Shown here piece by piece: positions 29,754 through 39,074 of a stretch of DNA of 64,000 bases; positions within the stretch are counted from its first letter, which is position 1, and the number at the start of each line of letters is the position of its first letter. Location: assembly GCF_016522505.1 (NCBI RefSeq), contig NZ_JAEHOH010000022.1, positions 1 to 64,000 of the forward strand. The letters run 5' to 3'. The notes below the pieces were generated by a model. The model saw nothing but the letters and a program-made list of their open reading frames with translations. It ran no database searches and was not told the DNA's origin. Both the position numbers and the translations under genes were made by a program. The DNA comes from Leucobacter chromiisoli. GTDB taxonomy: Bacteria > Actinomycetota > Actinomycetes > Actinomycetales > Microbacteriaceae.

Positions 29754-32351
29754 CTACTTCTCCCCGTCCACCCGCTGCGCCGCGAGCGCCCGCTCGACGC
29801 CGGCGAGGTGCTCGGAGACCATGCGGCGCAGGGCCGCCGGCGCATCGGGGTTGGCGTCGAGCCAGCCGCGCGTCGCCTCCGCCAGCGCATCTCCGCTCGC
29901 GGAACCGGCGAGCGGTGCGGGATAGAAGCCCTCGATGAGCTCCTCGGCGATCGCGTAGCTGCGCGACTCCCAGACCCCGGCGATTGCGCCGAAGAAGCGC
30001 TCGACGTACGGCTCCAGCAGCGCGAGGTCGTGGGCGCGGGTGAACCCGAGGCCCGTCGCCCGCACGATGGCGTTCGGCTTGTCCGCCGCGTCGAAGACCG
30101 ACGCCCAGGCCGCGGCCTTGCCCTCCGCGGTCGGCAGAGCGGCGCGCGCGTGGGCGGCCGACTGGTTGCCGCTCGCGGTGCGATCCTCGGCGAGGCGCGC
30201 CTCGATCTGCTCCGCGCTCGCGCGGCCGCCGGCGGCGAGCGCGATGAGCAGCTCCCAGCCGAGGTCGGTGTCGATGTCGAGGCCGTCGAGCGGGGCGCGG
30301 CCGTCGAAGAGCGTCTGCACCGTATCCAGGTGCGCGTCGGTCGACGCCAGCTGGCCGAATGCCTTCACGAACTGGAACTGGTTGTCGGTGCCGGGCTCGG
30401 CGTCGACCGCGAGCCGCCAGAGCGCATCGGCGACCCGTTCGAGGGTGGCCTCCCGGCGCTCCGGGGCGACATAGCTCGACGCGGCGAGCAGCAGCTGGTT
30501 CAGCAGTGTGCGGAGCGTGGTCGAGGCGTTCTCGCGGCCCACGTGCGCGAGCACGACGTCGACGAAGCGGGAGGCGGGAAGCTCCGCGTCGCGCGCGGCG
30601 TCCCACAGCGTGCCCCAGAGGAGCGCCCGCGCCAGCGAGTCCGGGGTCTCGCCGAGGTGCGCGATCGCCGTCTCGAGCGAGCGCTCGTCGAGGCGGATCT
30701 TCGCGTACGTCAGGTCGTCGTCGTTGAGCAGCAGCAGATCGGGCTGCGACTCGCCGACGAGCTCGGCCACCTCGGTGCGCGGGCCGTCGACGTCGAGCTC
30801 GATGCGCTTCACGCGGCGCAGCGCGCCGTCGGTCAGCGAGTAGAGCCCCACGGCGATCCGGTGGGGGCGCAGCGTCGGGTGATCGTCGACCGCCGTCTGC
30901 TCGATCGCGAAGCTCGCGTACGCGCCCGCCTCGTCGAGCTCGAACACGGGGCGCAGCGTATTGACGCCGGCCGTCTCCAGCCACTTCTCCGACCACTCGC
31001 CGAGGTCGCGCCCGCTCCGGGCCTCGAGCTCCGCGAGCAGATCCGGCAGCTCCGTGTTGCCGTGGTGGTGCTTGACGAAGTAGTCGTGCACACCGCGCAT
31101 GAAGGGTTCGCGGCCGACCCAGGCGACGAGCTGCTTCAGCACCGAGGCGCCCTTCGCGTAGGTGATGCCGTCGAAGTTGACGAGCACGTCCTCGAGATCC
31201 CGGATCGGCGCCACGATCGGATGCGTCGACGGCAGCTGATCCTGCCGGTACGCCCACGACTTCTCGGACGCCACGAAGGTGGTCCAGCACTCGGTCCACT
31301 CGGTCGCCTCGGCGACGCCGAGCGTCGACATGTACTCGGCGAACGACTCGTTCAGCCACAGGTCGTTCCACCAGCGCATCGTCACGAGGTCGCCGAACCA
31401 CATGTGGGCGAGCTCGTGCAGGATCGTGACGACGCGCCGCTCGCGCATCGCGTCCGTCACCTGGCTGCGGAAGACGTAGGCCTCGGTGAAGGTGATCGCG
31501 CCGACGTTCTCCATCGCGCCCATGTTGTACTCGGGCACGAAGAGCTGGTCGTACTTGTCGAAGGGGTAGGGGTAGTCGAACTGCTCCTCGAAGAACGCGA
31601 AGCCCTCGCGGGTCTTGTCGAAGATGTAGTCCGCGTCGAGGTACTGGCCGAGCGACTCGCGGCAGAACACGCCGAGCGGGATCGTGCGGCCGTCGCGGCT
31701 CGTGAGCTCGGAGCGCATCACGCGGTACGGGCCCGCGATGAGCGCCGTGATGTAGCTCGACATGACGGGCGTGGGCTCGAACGCCCACGTCGCCACCGGC
31801 TCCGGATCGCGGCCCTCGACGAGCTGCACGCTCGCGCCGTCGACGGGCTCGGGGGCGGGCGTCGGCTGGTTGCTGACCACCTGCCAGCGCGCCGGGGCGG
31901 TCACGGTGAAGCGGAAGGTCGCCTTGAGGTCGGGCTGCTCGAACACGGGGAACATCCGGCGCGAGTCGGGCACCTCGAACTGGGAGTAGAGGTACACCTC
32001 GCCGTCGACGGGGTCCACGAAGCGGTGCAGGCCCTCGCCCGTGTTCGTGTAGAGCTGGTCGGACACGATGCGCAGCGTGTTCTCCGCTGCGAGCGAGGGC
32101 AGCTGGATCCGCGAGTCGGCGAACACCTCGGCGGGGTCGAGCGGCGCGCCGTTGAGCTCCACGCTCAGCACCTCGGCCGCGATGAGGTCGATGAAGGTGC
32201 CGGCGCCCTCGGCCGCCGAGAAGCGGACGGTGGTGTCGGCGCGGAACCGCTCGGGCCCCCGGGTCAGGTCGAGCGCGACCTCGTAGCTCTCGGTGGTGAC
32301 GATCGCGGCGCGCTCCTGCGCCTCTGCGCGGGTGAGGTTCTCTCCGGGCAC
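29754..32351 (-). CDS. pepN: Aminopeptidase N (M1 family)
   Basis: The 865-residue protein has the exopeptidase motif NMGAMENVG and the zinc site HELAHMWFGD with the downstream NESFAEY glutamate (HExxH-x18-E). The C-terminal half is the ERAP1-type helical domain of actinobacterial PepN. It removes N-terminal residues from peptides in the cytoplasm. I chose the GTG at 32351, after the low-quality N-terminal extension of the open frame; GGAGCA-type sequence lies upstream, and a TAGTCT box is about 95 bp upstream. Confidence 0.95.
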   Translation of the reverse strand: MPGENLTRAEAQERAAIVTTESYEVALDLTRGPERFRADTTVRFSAAEGAGTFIDLIAAEVLSVELNGAPLDPAEVFADSRIQLPSLAAENTLRIVSDQLYTNTGEGLHRFVDPVDGEVYLYSQFEVPDSRRMFPVFEQPDLKATFRFTVTAPARWQVVSNQPTPAPEPVDGASVQLVEGRDPEPVATWAFEPTPVMSSYITALIAGPYRVMRSELTSRDGRTIPLGVFCRESLGQYLDADYIFDKTREGFAFFEEQFDYPYPFDKYDQLFVPEYNMGAMENVGAITFTEAYVFRSQVTDAMRERRVVTILHELAHMWFGDLVTMRWWNDLWLNESFAEYMSTLGVAEATEWTECWTTFVASEKSWAYRQDQLPSTHPIVAPIRDLEDVLVNFDGITYAKGASVLKQLVAWVGREPFMRGVHDYFVKHHHGNTELPDLLAELEARSGRDLGEWSEKWLETAGVNTLRPVFELDEAGAYASFAIEQTAVDDHPTLRPHRIAVGLYSLTDGALRRVKRIELDVDGPRTEVAELVGESQPDLLLLNDDDLTYAKIRLDERSLETAIAHLGETPDSLARALLWGTLWDAARDAELPASRFVDVVLAHVGRENASTTLRTLLNQLLLAASSYVAPERREATLERVADALWRLAVDAEPGTDNQFQFVKAFGQLASTDAHLDTVQTLFDGRAPLDGLDIDTDLGWELLIALAAGGRASAEQIEARLAEDRTASGNQSAAHARAALPTAEGKAAAWASVFDAADKPNAIVRATGLGFTRAHDLALLEPYVERFFGAIAGVWESRSYAIAEELIEGFYPAPLAGSASGDALAEATRGWLDANPDAPAALRRMVSEHLAGVERALAAQRVDGEK

Positions 32352-32488
32352 GGTGCTCCTTGTTTCGCGGTGTGGTTCGCGGTGTGCGGCACCGCGCGGC
32401 GGCGCGGTGCGGGAATGACGCCGCGGTCGCGGCGAGGACGCCACCAGACTAGACCCGGGGCGCTGGACAAGTGCGTAGAGTTGGCTGC

Positions 32489-33457
32489 ATGACACGCGTA
32501 CTCGGCACCTCAGGTCTCGTCGTCTCCGAAGTTGGCCTCGGCTGCAACAACTTCGGCCGCCCGGGCAGCGCGACGGAGGATCAGTCGGGCTGCGACGCGG
32601 TCATCGGCGCCGCGATCGACGCGGGCGTCACGCTCTTCGACACGGCCGACATGTACGGCTACGCCTTCGGCCGCAGCGAGGAGATGATGGGGCGCGCGCT
32701 CGGCGCTCGCCGCAGTGAGATCGTGCTGGCGACGAAGTTCGGCCATCCCGGTGTTGACAGCCCCTACGCGAACGCGGAGGCGCGCGGATCCCGCCGCTAC
32801 ATCCGCCAGGCCGTCGAGGGCTCGCTCGCCCGTCTCCGCACCGACTGGATCGACCTCTACCAGCTCCACATGCCGGATCCGCTGACGCCGATCGCCGAGA
32901 CCGTCGTCGCGCTCGACGAGCTCGTGCGCGAGGGCAAGGTGCGCTATCTCGGCCACTCGAACCTCTCGGGCTGGCAGATCGCGGAGGCGCACTTCGTCGC
33001 GCGGGAGCTCGGCTGCACCGCGTTCATCTCGGCGCAGAACGAGTTCAGCCTCGTGAACCGGGAGAGCGACCGGGAGGTGCTGCCGGCGGCCGCGCACCTC
33101 GGCCTCGGCGTGCTGCCCTACTTCCCGCTCGCCAACGGCCTGCTGACGGGCAAGTTCACGCGGGACCACTTCCCCGCGGACTCGCGGATCATGCGCCAGC
33201 GCCCGCACGTCGCCCGCGACGCCGACTGGGACGCGCTCGACGCCTACCGCGCGCTCTGCGACGAGTGGGGTGTGACGATGCTGGAGGCGACGTTCGGGTT
33301 CCTGCTGACGCACGAGCCGATCGCGAGCGTCATCGCCGGTGCGACGCGGCCGGAGCAGGTGCGGCAGAACGCCGAGGCGGGGGCGCGGTTCCGCCCCGAC
33401 GCGGACCAGCGCGCCGCCATCGACGCCCTCTTCCCGTCGCCGGGGGCTCGGCGATAG
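32489..33457 (+). CDS. Aldo/keto reductase
   Basis: The 322-residue protein has the AKR barrel pattern: GLGCNNFGRPGS, TLFDTADMYGYAFGRSEE (Asp, Tyr), ATKFG (Lys) and YQLHMPDP (His), plus a C-terminal GATRPEQVRQN NADPH-binding segment. It reduces carbonyl substrates with NADPH; the substrate is unknown. TAGAGT lies 7 nt before the ATG and there is no Shine-Dalgarno sequence, so the transcript is probably leaderless. Confidence 0.92.
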   Translation: MTRVLGTSGLVVSEVGLGCNNFGRPGSATEDQSGCDAVIGAAIDAGVTLFDTADMYGYAFGRSEEMMGRALGARRSEIVLATKFGHPGVDSPYANAEARGSRRYIRQAVEGSLARLRTDWIDLYQLHMPDPLTPIAETVVALDELVREGKVRYLGHSNLSGWQIAEAHFVARELGCTAFISAQNEFSLVNRESDREVLPAAAHLGLGVLPYFPLANGLLTGKFTRDHFPADSRIMRQRPHVARDADWDALDAYRALCDEWGVTMLEATFGFLLTHEPIASVIAGATRPEQVRQNAEAGARFRPDADQRAAIDALFPSPGARR

Positions 33458-33466
33458 GGTCGAGGC

Positions 33467-34096
33467 ATGAGTGCTACGCCCGAGACGCCGCGATCGACGA
33501 ACCCGACGTCGGTCGAGTTCTACTTCGACCCGATCTGCCCCTGGTGCTGGATGACGAGCCGCTGGGCGGCCGAGGTCGCCGAGACGCGCGGCTTCGAGAT
33601 CGCCTGGCACCCGATCAGCCTCGCGATCCTCAACGAGGGCAACCCCGACGAGTCCCACGCAGAGGGCCATCGGCAGGGACTGCGCGCGGGGCGCGTCATC
33701 GAGGCGGCCAGGCGCCGGCACGGCGAGGGGGTCGTCGGCGCGCTGTACGCCGAGTTCGGGGCGCGCATCCACCCGGGTGCTCGAGGCGACTTCGACGCGA
33801 TCATCGTCGAGGGGCTGGCGAGGCTCGAACTGGATCCCGAGCTCGCCGCCGCCGCCGACTCGGAGGAGTACGACGCGCAGCTGCGGGCCAACACCGACCA
33901 CGCCATCGAGATCGCCGGGCCCGACGTGGGCGTGCCGATCATCTCGATCGACGGCGTCGCGTTCTTCGGGCCCGTCGTGACCCCGGCGCCGACGGGCGAG
34001 GCGGCGCTGCAGCTGTGGGACGGGATCTACGCGGCGGCGAGCGTTCCGGGCTTCTACGAGCTCAAGCGCGGCCGCACCGAGGGCCCGCGGTTCTAG
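33467..34096 (+). CDS. DsbA-family, mycothiol-dependent nitroreductase Rv2466c-like
   Basis: The 209-residue protein has FYFDPICPWCWMTSRW with a CPWC active site (Cys24 and Cys27) and a C-terminal IDGVAFFGPVVTP and FYELKRGRTEGPRF, closely following the mycobacterial Rv2466c pattern. That enzyme is a thioredoxin-fold reductase using mycothiol. This fits an actinobacterial host. The upstream gene's TAG stop is part of a TAGGGT box 6 nt before this ATG. Confidence 0.87.
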   Translation: MSATPETPRSTNPTSVEFYFDPICPWCWMTSRWAAEVAETRGFEIAWHPISLAILNEGNPDESHAEGHRQGLRAGRVIEAARRRHGEGVVGALYAEFGARIHPGARGDFDAIIVEGLARLELDPELAAAADSEEYDAQLRANTDHAIEIAGPDVGVPIISIDGVAFFGPVVTPAPTGEAALQLWDGIYAAASVPGFYELKRGRTEGPRF

Positions 34097-34147
34097 CGTC
34101 TCGGAGTGCGCTGGGGCCCGAGCCCCGACCCCCGTAGACTGGAGCCC

Positions 34148-34639
34148 ATGCGCATTCACGTCGCCACCGATCACGCCGGCCTCGAGTTCAGCCAGCAGCT
34201 GCAGCAGCACCTGCGCGACCGCGGTCTCGAGGTGATCGACCACGGACCCGAGGAGTACGACGCGCTCGACGACTACCCGTCGTTCTGCATCAACGCCGCC
34301 GTGGGCGTGGCCCGCGACGAGCGAGACGGCGTCGAGGCGCTCGGCGTGGTGTTCGGGGGCTCGGGCAACGGCGAGCAGATGGCGGCCAACAAGGTCGAGG
34401 GGATCCGCGCCGCTCTGGTGTGGAACGAGTCGACGGCGCAGCTCGCCCGCGAGCACAACAACGCCAACGTGATCTCGATCGGGGCCCGCCAGCACGAGGT
34501 CGCCGACGCGATCCGCTTCATCGACCTGTTCATCGACACCCCGTTCCCGGGCGACGAGCGCCACGTGCGCCGCATCGGGCAGCTCGGCGAGTACGAGCGC
34601 ACCGGCACGATCGCCGGCAAGCAGGTCGACCGGCCGTAG
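34148..34639 (+). CDS. rpiB: Ribose-5-phosphate isomerase B
   Basis: The 163-residue protein has the RpiB/LacAB pattern: IHVATDHAGLEFSQQL, GVVFGGSGNGEQMAANKVEG and HNNANVISIGARQ. It interconverts ribose-5-phosphate and ribulose-5-phosphate in the pentose phosphate pathway. The ATG is 7 nt after TAGACT. It is followed after about 125 bp by a Nei-like glycosylase gene, a pairing common in actinobacteria. Confidence 0.95.
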   Translation: MRIHVATDHAGLEFSQQLQQHLRDRGLEVIDHGPEEYDALDDYPSFCINAAVGVARDERDGVEALGVVFGGSGNGEQMAANKVEGIRAALVWNESTAQLAREHNNANVISIGARQHEVADAIRFIDLFIDTPFPGDERHVRRIGQLGEYERTGTIAGKQVDRP

Positions 34640-34765
34640 ACGGCGGTCTCTCCGACCGGCGCCGCATACGTCCGTCGCGGATGTGCGCTCGGGGCCTCCA
34701 TACTGCACATTCTCGACGGATCACTTCAGCAGATTCAGACCAGGCAAGCCTGAGAGGACGGGTTC

Positions 34766-35773
34766 ATGCCCGAGGGGCACTCCGTACACCGCATCGCGCG
34801 CCAGTTCGGCGTGAACTTCGTCGGCACCGCACCGGAGGTGTCGAGCCCCCAGGGTCGCTTCGCGCAGGGCGCCGCGATCCTGAACGGCCGCGAGATGACC
34901 GACGCCCGCGCGGTCGGCAAGCAGATGTTCCTCGAGTTCGAGGGCGACCACTGGCTGCGGGTGCACCTGGGCATCTACGGCGCCTGGGATTTCGCCGGCG
35001 AGGTCGAGATCGATCCCGCCATCCAGATCCACACGACGAAGTTCGGCCGGGGCCGGCTCGGGCAGACCGGCATGGCGGGAGTGGTCGAGGGGCCCGTGGA
35101 TCGCGCGGGGGAGGACTCCGTCGCGTCGATCGGCGCGCCCCGTCGCTCGCGCGTCGCCCGCGTGCACATGGCGGAGCGGGATCGCGCTGAGGCGACGAAC
35201 GGCGCGTTCCCCCCGGATCCCGTCGGGCAGGTGCGCGTGCGGCTGCTCACCGAGACCGTGTGCGCCGACCTGAGGGGCCCGACCGCCTGCGAGGTGCTCA
35301 CCCCGGCCGAGGTCGACGCCGTGGTGCAGAGGCTGGGGCCGGATCCCGCGAACGCGAACACCCCGGAGGAGCGTCAGCGCTTCGTGGACCGCGCCCGCAG
35401 GAAGAGGACGCCCATCGGCCTCGTGCTGATGGATCAGTCGATCATCGCGGGCATCGGCAACGTGTACCGCGCCGAGATGCTCTTCCGCGCGCGCCTCGAT
35501 CCGCACACCCCCGCGAACTCGCTCGACCCGGCGGTGCTCGAGGATCTCTGGGACGACTGGGCCCACCTGCTCGAGATCGGCATCACGGTCGGGCAGATGA
35601 TCACCATCGACGGGCTCGAGGGCGAGGCGTACCGGCGGGCGCTCGCCGAGCGCGACGAACGGCACTGGGTCTACAAGCTCGAGGGCACGCCCTGCAAGCG
35701 CTGCGGCACGAACATCGTGCTCGAGGAGTTCGGGGCGCGCAAGCTCTACTGGTGCCCCGGCTGCCAGCTCTGA
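34766..35773 (+). CDS. Nei/Fpg family DNA glycosylase (endonuclease VIII-like)
   Basis: The 335-residue protein starts PEGHSVHRIAR (Pro2 nucleophile, Glu3), has the H2TH region IGLVLMDQSIIAGIGNVYRAEMLF (only a part quoted), and ends with the zinc finger CKRCGTN...YWCPGCQ. It excises oxidised bases and cuts the abasic site. The insert of about 35 residues before the H2TH domain (about 110-150) is longer than in E. coli Nei. ATG follows GAGAGGACGGGTTC. Confidence 0.93.
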   Translation: MPEGHSVHRIARQFGVNFVGTAPEVSSPQGRFAQGAAILNGREMTDARAVGKQMFLEFEGDHWLRVHLGIYGAWDFAGEVEIDPAIQIHTTKFGRGRLGQTGMAGVVEGPVDRAGEDSVASIGAPRRSRVARVHMAERDRAEATNGAFPPDPVGQVRVRLLTETVCADLRGPTACEVLTPAEVDAVVQRLGPDPANANTPEERQRFVDRARRKRTPIGLVLMDQSIIAGIGNVYRAEMLFRARLDPHTPANSLDPAVLEDLWDDWAHLLEIGITVGQMITIDGLEGEAYRRALAERDERHWVYKLEGTPCKRCGTNIVLEEFGARKLYWCPGCQL

Positions 35774-35883
35774 GCGTCGCCATCGGCTTCGCGGTGCGGC
35801 GCTCGTGGTGGTGGCGGGCGTGCTGCTGAACCGCTGAGCGCGCGGCGGCTCGCCGGGGTCGCGCACGGTGCCCGAGACTGTGG

Positions 35884-35889
35884 CATAAT
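35884..35889 (+). promoter_or_regulatory. Predicted -10 box for rplS
   Basis: CATAAT with a preceding TGG gives an extended -10 look. It implies a leader of about 110 nt before the rplS ATG. I see no known riboswitch or ribosomal-protein leader that I can assign. Confidence 0.45.
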
Positions 35890-36009
35890 TGATCCTTGTG
35901 CCACGGCGCGACGCTGCCGCGAGGGTTTCGCACGGTCCGTGAAGCACGCCTACTCTTCGAACACAGGAATCCGCGTTCCGACTTGCGGCGGGCGCAGAGA
36001 GAGACGATC

Positions 36010-36357
36010 ATGCAGAAGCTCGACCACGTCGATGCCGCGTCGCTGAAGAGCGACATCCCCGAGTTCCGCGCCGGCGACACCGTGAAGGTGCACGTGAACA
36101 TCGTCGAGGGCAACCGCTCTCGTGTCCAGGTGTTCCAGGGCGTCGTGCTCGCCCGCCACGGCGACGGCGTCCGCGAGACCTTCACCGTTCGCAAGATCAG
36201 CTTCCAGGTGGGCGTGGAGCGCAAGTTCCCCGTGCACTCGCCCGCGATCGACAAGATCGAGGTCGTGACCCGCGGCGATGTCCGCCGCGCGAAGCTGTAC
36301 TACCTGCGCGGCCTCACCGGCAAGAAGGCGAAGATCAAGGAGAAGCGCGAGGCCTGA
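36010..36357 (+). CDS. rplS: 50S ribosomal protein L19
   Basis: The 115-residue protein has the L19 pattern: [31 protein letters not shown] and [20 protein letters not shown]. It lies at the 30S-50S interface. Gene order rplS-lepB-rnhB is a common actinobacterial arrangement. A strong hairpin follows the stop. Confidence 0.98.
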   Translation: MQKLDHVDAASLKSDIPEFRAGDTVKVHVNIVEGNRSRVQVFQGVVLARHGDGVRETFTVRKISFQVGVERKFPVHSPAIDKIEVVTRGDVRRAKLYYLRGLTGKKAKIKEKREA

Positions 36358-36370
36358 TCCTCGCGCCGTC

Positions 36371-36410
36371 GAGAAGCCCCCGCCCGGGTTCGCCCGGGCG
36401 GGGGCTTCTC
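36371..36410 (+). terminator. Strong hairpin terminator after rplS
   Basis: An 18-bp perfect stem (from GAGAAGCCCCCGCCCGGG) closed by a TTCG tetraloop starts 13 bp past the stop. No U-run follows, as is common for actinobacterial terminators. Confidence 0.85.
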
Positions 36411-36414
36411 GCGT

Positions 36415-36487
36415 CCGTGCGCTCCGGCGCTCCGGATAGCGGCCCGGCCGCCGTGCGCTCCGACGCTCCCGGATAGCGGCCCGGCCG
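36415..36487. repeat. Two tandem 36-37 bp GC-rich units
   Basis: Two adjacent copies beginning CCGTGCGCTCC and ending GCGGCCCGGCCG lie between the rplS terminator and lepB. They differ by a few bases. Confidence 0.75.
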
Positions 36488-36571
36488 CCGTGCCGGGCCG
36501 CGTTCCCAGGTGGGCGGTGGCAGGATAGTCGGGTGCCTGCCGAGCCTCTCGGCCGGAAGTGAGGAGCCGAG

Positions 36572-37291
36572 ATGAGTGCAGCAGAGAACCGTCGCAGACG
36601 GAGCGGCGTCCTCGGCTTCCTCCGCGACCTCGTCGTCATCCTGGTGATCGCGTTCCTGGTCTCCTTCCTCCTGAAGACGTTCCTGGTGCGCAGCTTCTAC
36701 ATCCCCTCGGGCTCGATGGAGGACACGCTCCAGGTGAACGACCGGATCCTCGTGAACCAGCTGGTGCCCGACGTCATGGACGTGCAGCGTGGCGACATCG
36801 TCGTGTTCAAGGATCCGGGGGGCTGGCTCAACGCGCGCGCCGTCGAGCCGCCGAGCGACTTCGAGCGGGTGCTGCAGGTCGTGGGCCTCGCCGCCGACAC
36901 GAGCCACGAGTACGTCGTGAAGCGCGTGATCGGCGTCGGCGGAGATCGGGTGGCGTGCTGCGACGCGAGCGGGCGCGTCACCGTGAACGGGGTGCCGCTC
37001 GACGAGCCCTACATCAAGCTGCCCGAGGGCGAGTCGCGGGTGTCCGACATCGACTTCGACGTGACGGTGCCCGAGGGCTCGGTGTGGGTGATGGGCGACA
37101 ACCGCTATCAGAGCAAGGATTCCCGGTACAACCAGGATCAACCGGGCAAGGGCTTCGTCTCGGAGGACGAGATCGTCGGCCGGGCCTTCCTGCTCAACTG
37201 GCCCTTCAGCCGCTTCGGGTGGCTCGGCAACCCCGAGGAGACCTTCACGGGCGTGGAGGCGGCGAAGTCCGAGGGGGCCGCGGCCGGATGA
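36572..37291 (+). CDS. lepB: Signal peptidase I
   Basis: The 239-residue protein has an N-terminal membrane anchor (about residues 18-36) and the catalytic Ser48 in IPSGSMEDTL and Lys117 in VVKRVIGVGGD, with the later GDNRYQSKDSR box E. It cuts signal peptides on the outer side of the membrane. The stop overlaps the rnhB ATG in ATGA. Confidence 0.96.
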   Translation: MSAAENRRRRSGVLGFLRDLVVILVIAFLVSFLLKTFLVRSFYIPSGSMEDTLQVNDRILVNQLVPDVMDVQRGDIVVFKDPGGWLNARAVEPPSDFERVLQVVGLAADTSHEYVVKRVIGVGGDRVACCDASGRVTVNGVPLDEPYIKLPEGESRVSDIDFDVTVPEGSVWVMGDNRYQSKDSRYNQDQPGKGFVSEDEIVGRAFLLNWPFSRFGWLGNPEETFTGVEAAKSEGAAAG

Positions 37292-37968
37292 GCGCGCTCG
37301 CGAAGGACCCGACGCTCCACCTCGAAGCGGAGTTCATCTCCGCCGGCGCGCGCCTCGTGATCGGGATCGACGAGGTCGGCCGGGGCGCGGTGGCGGGCCC
37401 CGTCGCCGTCGGCGCGCACGCCGTCCTCGCGGGGACGGAGACGTTCCCCGAGGGGCTGCGGGACTCCAAGCTGCTGAGCGAGAAGCGGCGCGAGGCCCTC
37501 GCGCCGCTCGTCGCCGAGTGGGGCGCGGGCGCGGTCGGCTACGCCTCGGCCGAGGAGATCGACGCCCGCGGCATCACCGCGATGCTGGGCGAGGCCGCGC
37601 GGCGGGCGCTGCTGATCCTGCACGGGGCCGGCGTCGCGGTCGAGCAGGCGGTGGTCCTGCTCGACGGCTCCCACGACTGGCTCTCGCCCGCCCTGCGCTC
37701 GCCCCTCGACGTGCGGGTCAAGGTGGGCGCCGACCGCGCCTGCGCGAGCGTCGCCGCGGCCTCGGTCCGGGCGAAGGTCGACCGCGACACGATCATGCGG
37801 GAGGCGCATCTCGAGCACCCGTTCTACTGCTGGGAGTCGAACAAGGGATACGGCTCGAAGGCGCACTACGCGGGCATCGCCGAGCACGGGCTCACCGAGC
37901 TGCACCGCCACACCTGGATCAAGCGCTCCGTCGGCGGTGCGCGCGTTACTGACGAGGTCACGCGGTAA
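37288..37968 (+). CDS. rnhB: Ribonuclease HII
   Basis: The 226-residue protein shows IGIDEVGRGAVAGPVAVG (Asp-Glu), LLDGSHDWL (Asp) and VKVGADRACASVAAASVRAK (Asp), the RNase HII active-site set. It removes ribonucleotides from DNA. The ATG overlaps the lepB stop. Confidence 0.96.
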   Translation: MSALAKDPTLHLEAEFISAGARLVIGIDEVGRGAVAGPVAVGAHAVLAGTETFPEGLRDSKLLSEKRREALAPLVAEWGAGAVGYASAEEIDARGITAMLGEAARRALLILHGAGVAVEQAVVLLDGSHDWLSPALRSPLDVRVKVGADRACASVAAASVRAKVDRDTIMREAHLEHPFYCWESNKGYGSKAHYAGIAEHGLTELHRHTWIKRSVGGARVTDEVTR

Positions 37969-38020
37969 TCGCCCGGATTCGCGTGCATAGCGCGTGACGT
38001 CGTGACCGACGCGCGCGGCG

Positions 38021-38100
38021 GCCCGGGGCGAAGCGCGGTGACCCGGGGCGAAGCGCGGTGACCCGGGGAGAAGTGCGGCGGCCCGGGGCGAAGGCTGACC
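38021..38100. repeat. Four tandem 20-bp repeats between rnhB and murI
   Basis: Units of exactly 20 bp (consensus (G/A)CCCGGGGCGAAGCGCGGTG) start at 38021, 38041, 38061 and 38081; the first two differ by one base and the last two are more diverged. No spacers, so not CRISPR. They end 21 bp before the murI -10 box. Confidence 0.88.
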
Positions 38101-38133
38101 GGAGCGAAAGGCGAGTGCCGGTAGTCTGGTGCG

Positions 38134-39000
38134 GTGAGTGCGAATCGCGATGTGTACGCCCCCATCGGCGTCTTCGACTCTGGCGTGGGGGGCCTGACGG
38201 TTGCCCGGGCGATCCGGGATCAGCTCCCCGGCGAATCCATGATCTACGTGGGCGACACGGCCCGCACCCCGTACGGCCCCCGCCCCATCGCCGAGGTGCG
38301 CCGCTTCGCGCTCGAGATCCTCGACGACCTCGTGGCGCAGGGCGTGAAGATGCTGGTGATCGCGTGCAACACCGCCTCCGCGGCGGTGCTCCGGGACGCC
38401 TACGAGCGCTACGACGTGCCCGTGGTCGAGGTGATCGGCCCGACGGTGCGCAGCGCCGTCTCGATCACCCGCAACGGCCGGGTGGGACTCATCGGCACGG
38501 CCGGCACCATCCAGTCGCGCGTGTACGACGATCTGTTCCGCGTGCGCCCCGAGATCGAGCTCTCCACGCAGGCGTGCCCGCGCTTCGTGGAGCTCGTGGA
38601 GGCGGGGGAGACGAGCGGGCCGGAGGTGCTCGCCGTCGCCGAGGAGTACCTGGCGCCGCTCGTCGCCCGCGACATCGACACGCTGGTGCTGGGCTGCACG
38701 CACTACCCGTTCCTGCGCGGCGCGATCCGCCAGGTGGTCGGCCCGGAGGTCGCGCTCGTCTCGAGCGACATCGAGACGGCGAACCAGGTCTACCAGACGC
38801 TCACCGACCGCGGGCTGCTGCGACCGGCCGGCGGCCCGGAGCCCGTGCTCCGCTACGAGGCGACGGGCGACGACGCGACCGCGTTCGTCGACCTCGCGCG
38901 CCGCATGCTCGGGATCGGGATCGACGCCGTCGACCACGCGCCGACCGGCGCGATCCGGCTGCCGGGCCGGCTCCCGGCATCGAAGACCCCCGCCGAGTGA
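38134..39000 (+). CDS. murI: Glutamate racemase
   Basis: The 288-residue protein has [16 protein letters not shown], the first catalytic Cys in [12 protein letters not shown] and the second in [15 protein letters not shown]. It makes D-glutamate for peptidoglycan. The GTG start lies 6 nt after TAGTCT, suggesting a leaderless mRNA. It heads a murI-rph-rdgB unit. Confidence 0.96.
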   Translation: MSANRDVYAPIGVFDSGVGGLTVARAIRDQLPGESMIYVGDTARTPYGPRPIAEVRRFALEILDDLVAQGVKMLVIACNTASAAVLRDAYERYDVPVVEVIGPTVRSAVSITRNGRVGLIGTAGTIQSRVYDDLFRVRPEIELSTQACPRFVELVEAGETSGPEVLAVAEEYLAPLVARDIDTLVLGCTHYPFLRGAIRQVVGPEVALVSSDIETANQVYQTLTDRGLLRPAGGPEPVLRYEATGDDATAFVDLARRMLGIGIDAVDHAPTGAIRLPGRLPASKTPAE

Positions 39001-39074
39001 GCGGTTCCGGCTCCCGTCACCGCGGAGCCGGAACCGCTCATCCGGCCACACCGAACGCCACCCGAGGAGACATC

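Noticed and set aside
28345..31788. Very long minus-strand frame of about 1,147 codons
   Set aside because: It is an Arg/Ala-rich shadow of pepN and mscS in another frame; only its last part is real, as the haemoglobin gene.
29595..32492. 965-codon plus-strand frame opposite pepN
   Set aside because: Shadow in GC-rich DNA; no domain pattern, while pepN on the other strand has full motifs.
35890..36009. Ribosomal protein leader or riboswitch before rplS
   Set aside because: The leader length would allow one, but I cannot see a conserved structure by eye.
38021..38100. Possible CRISPR array
   Set aside because: Repeats are directly adjacent with no spacers and no cas genes nearby.
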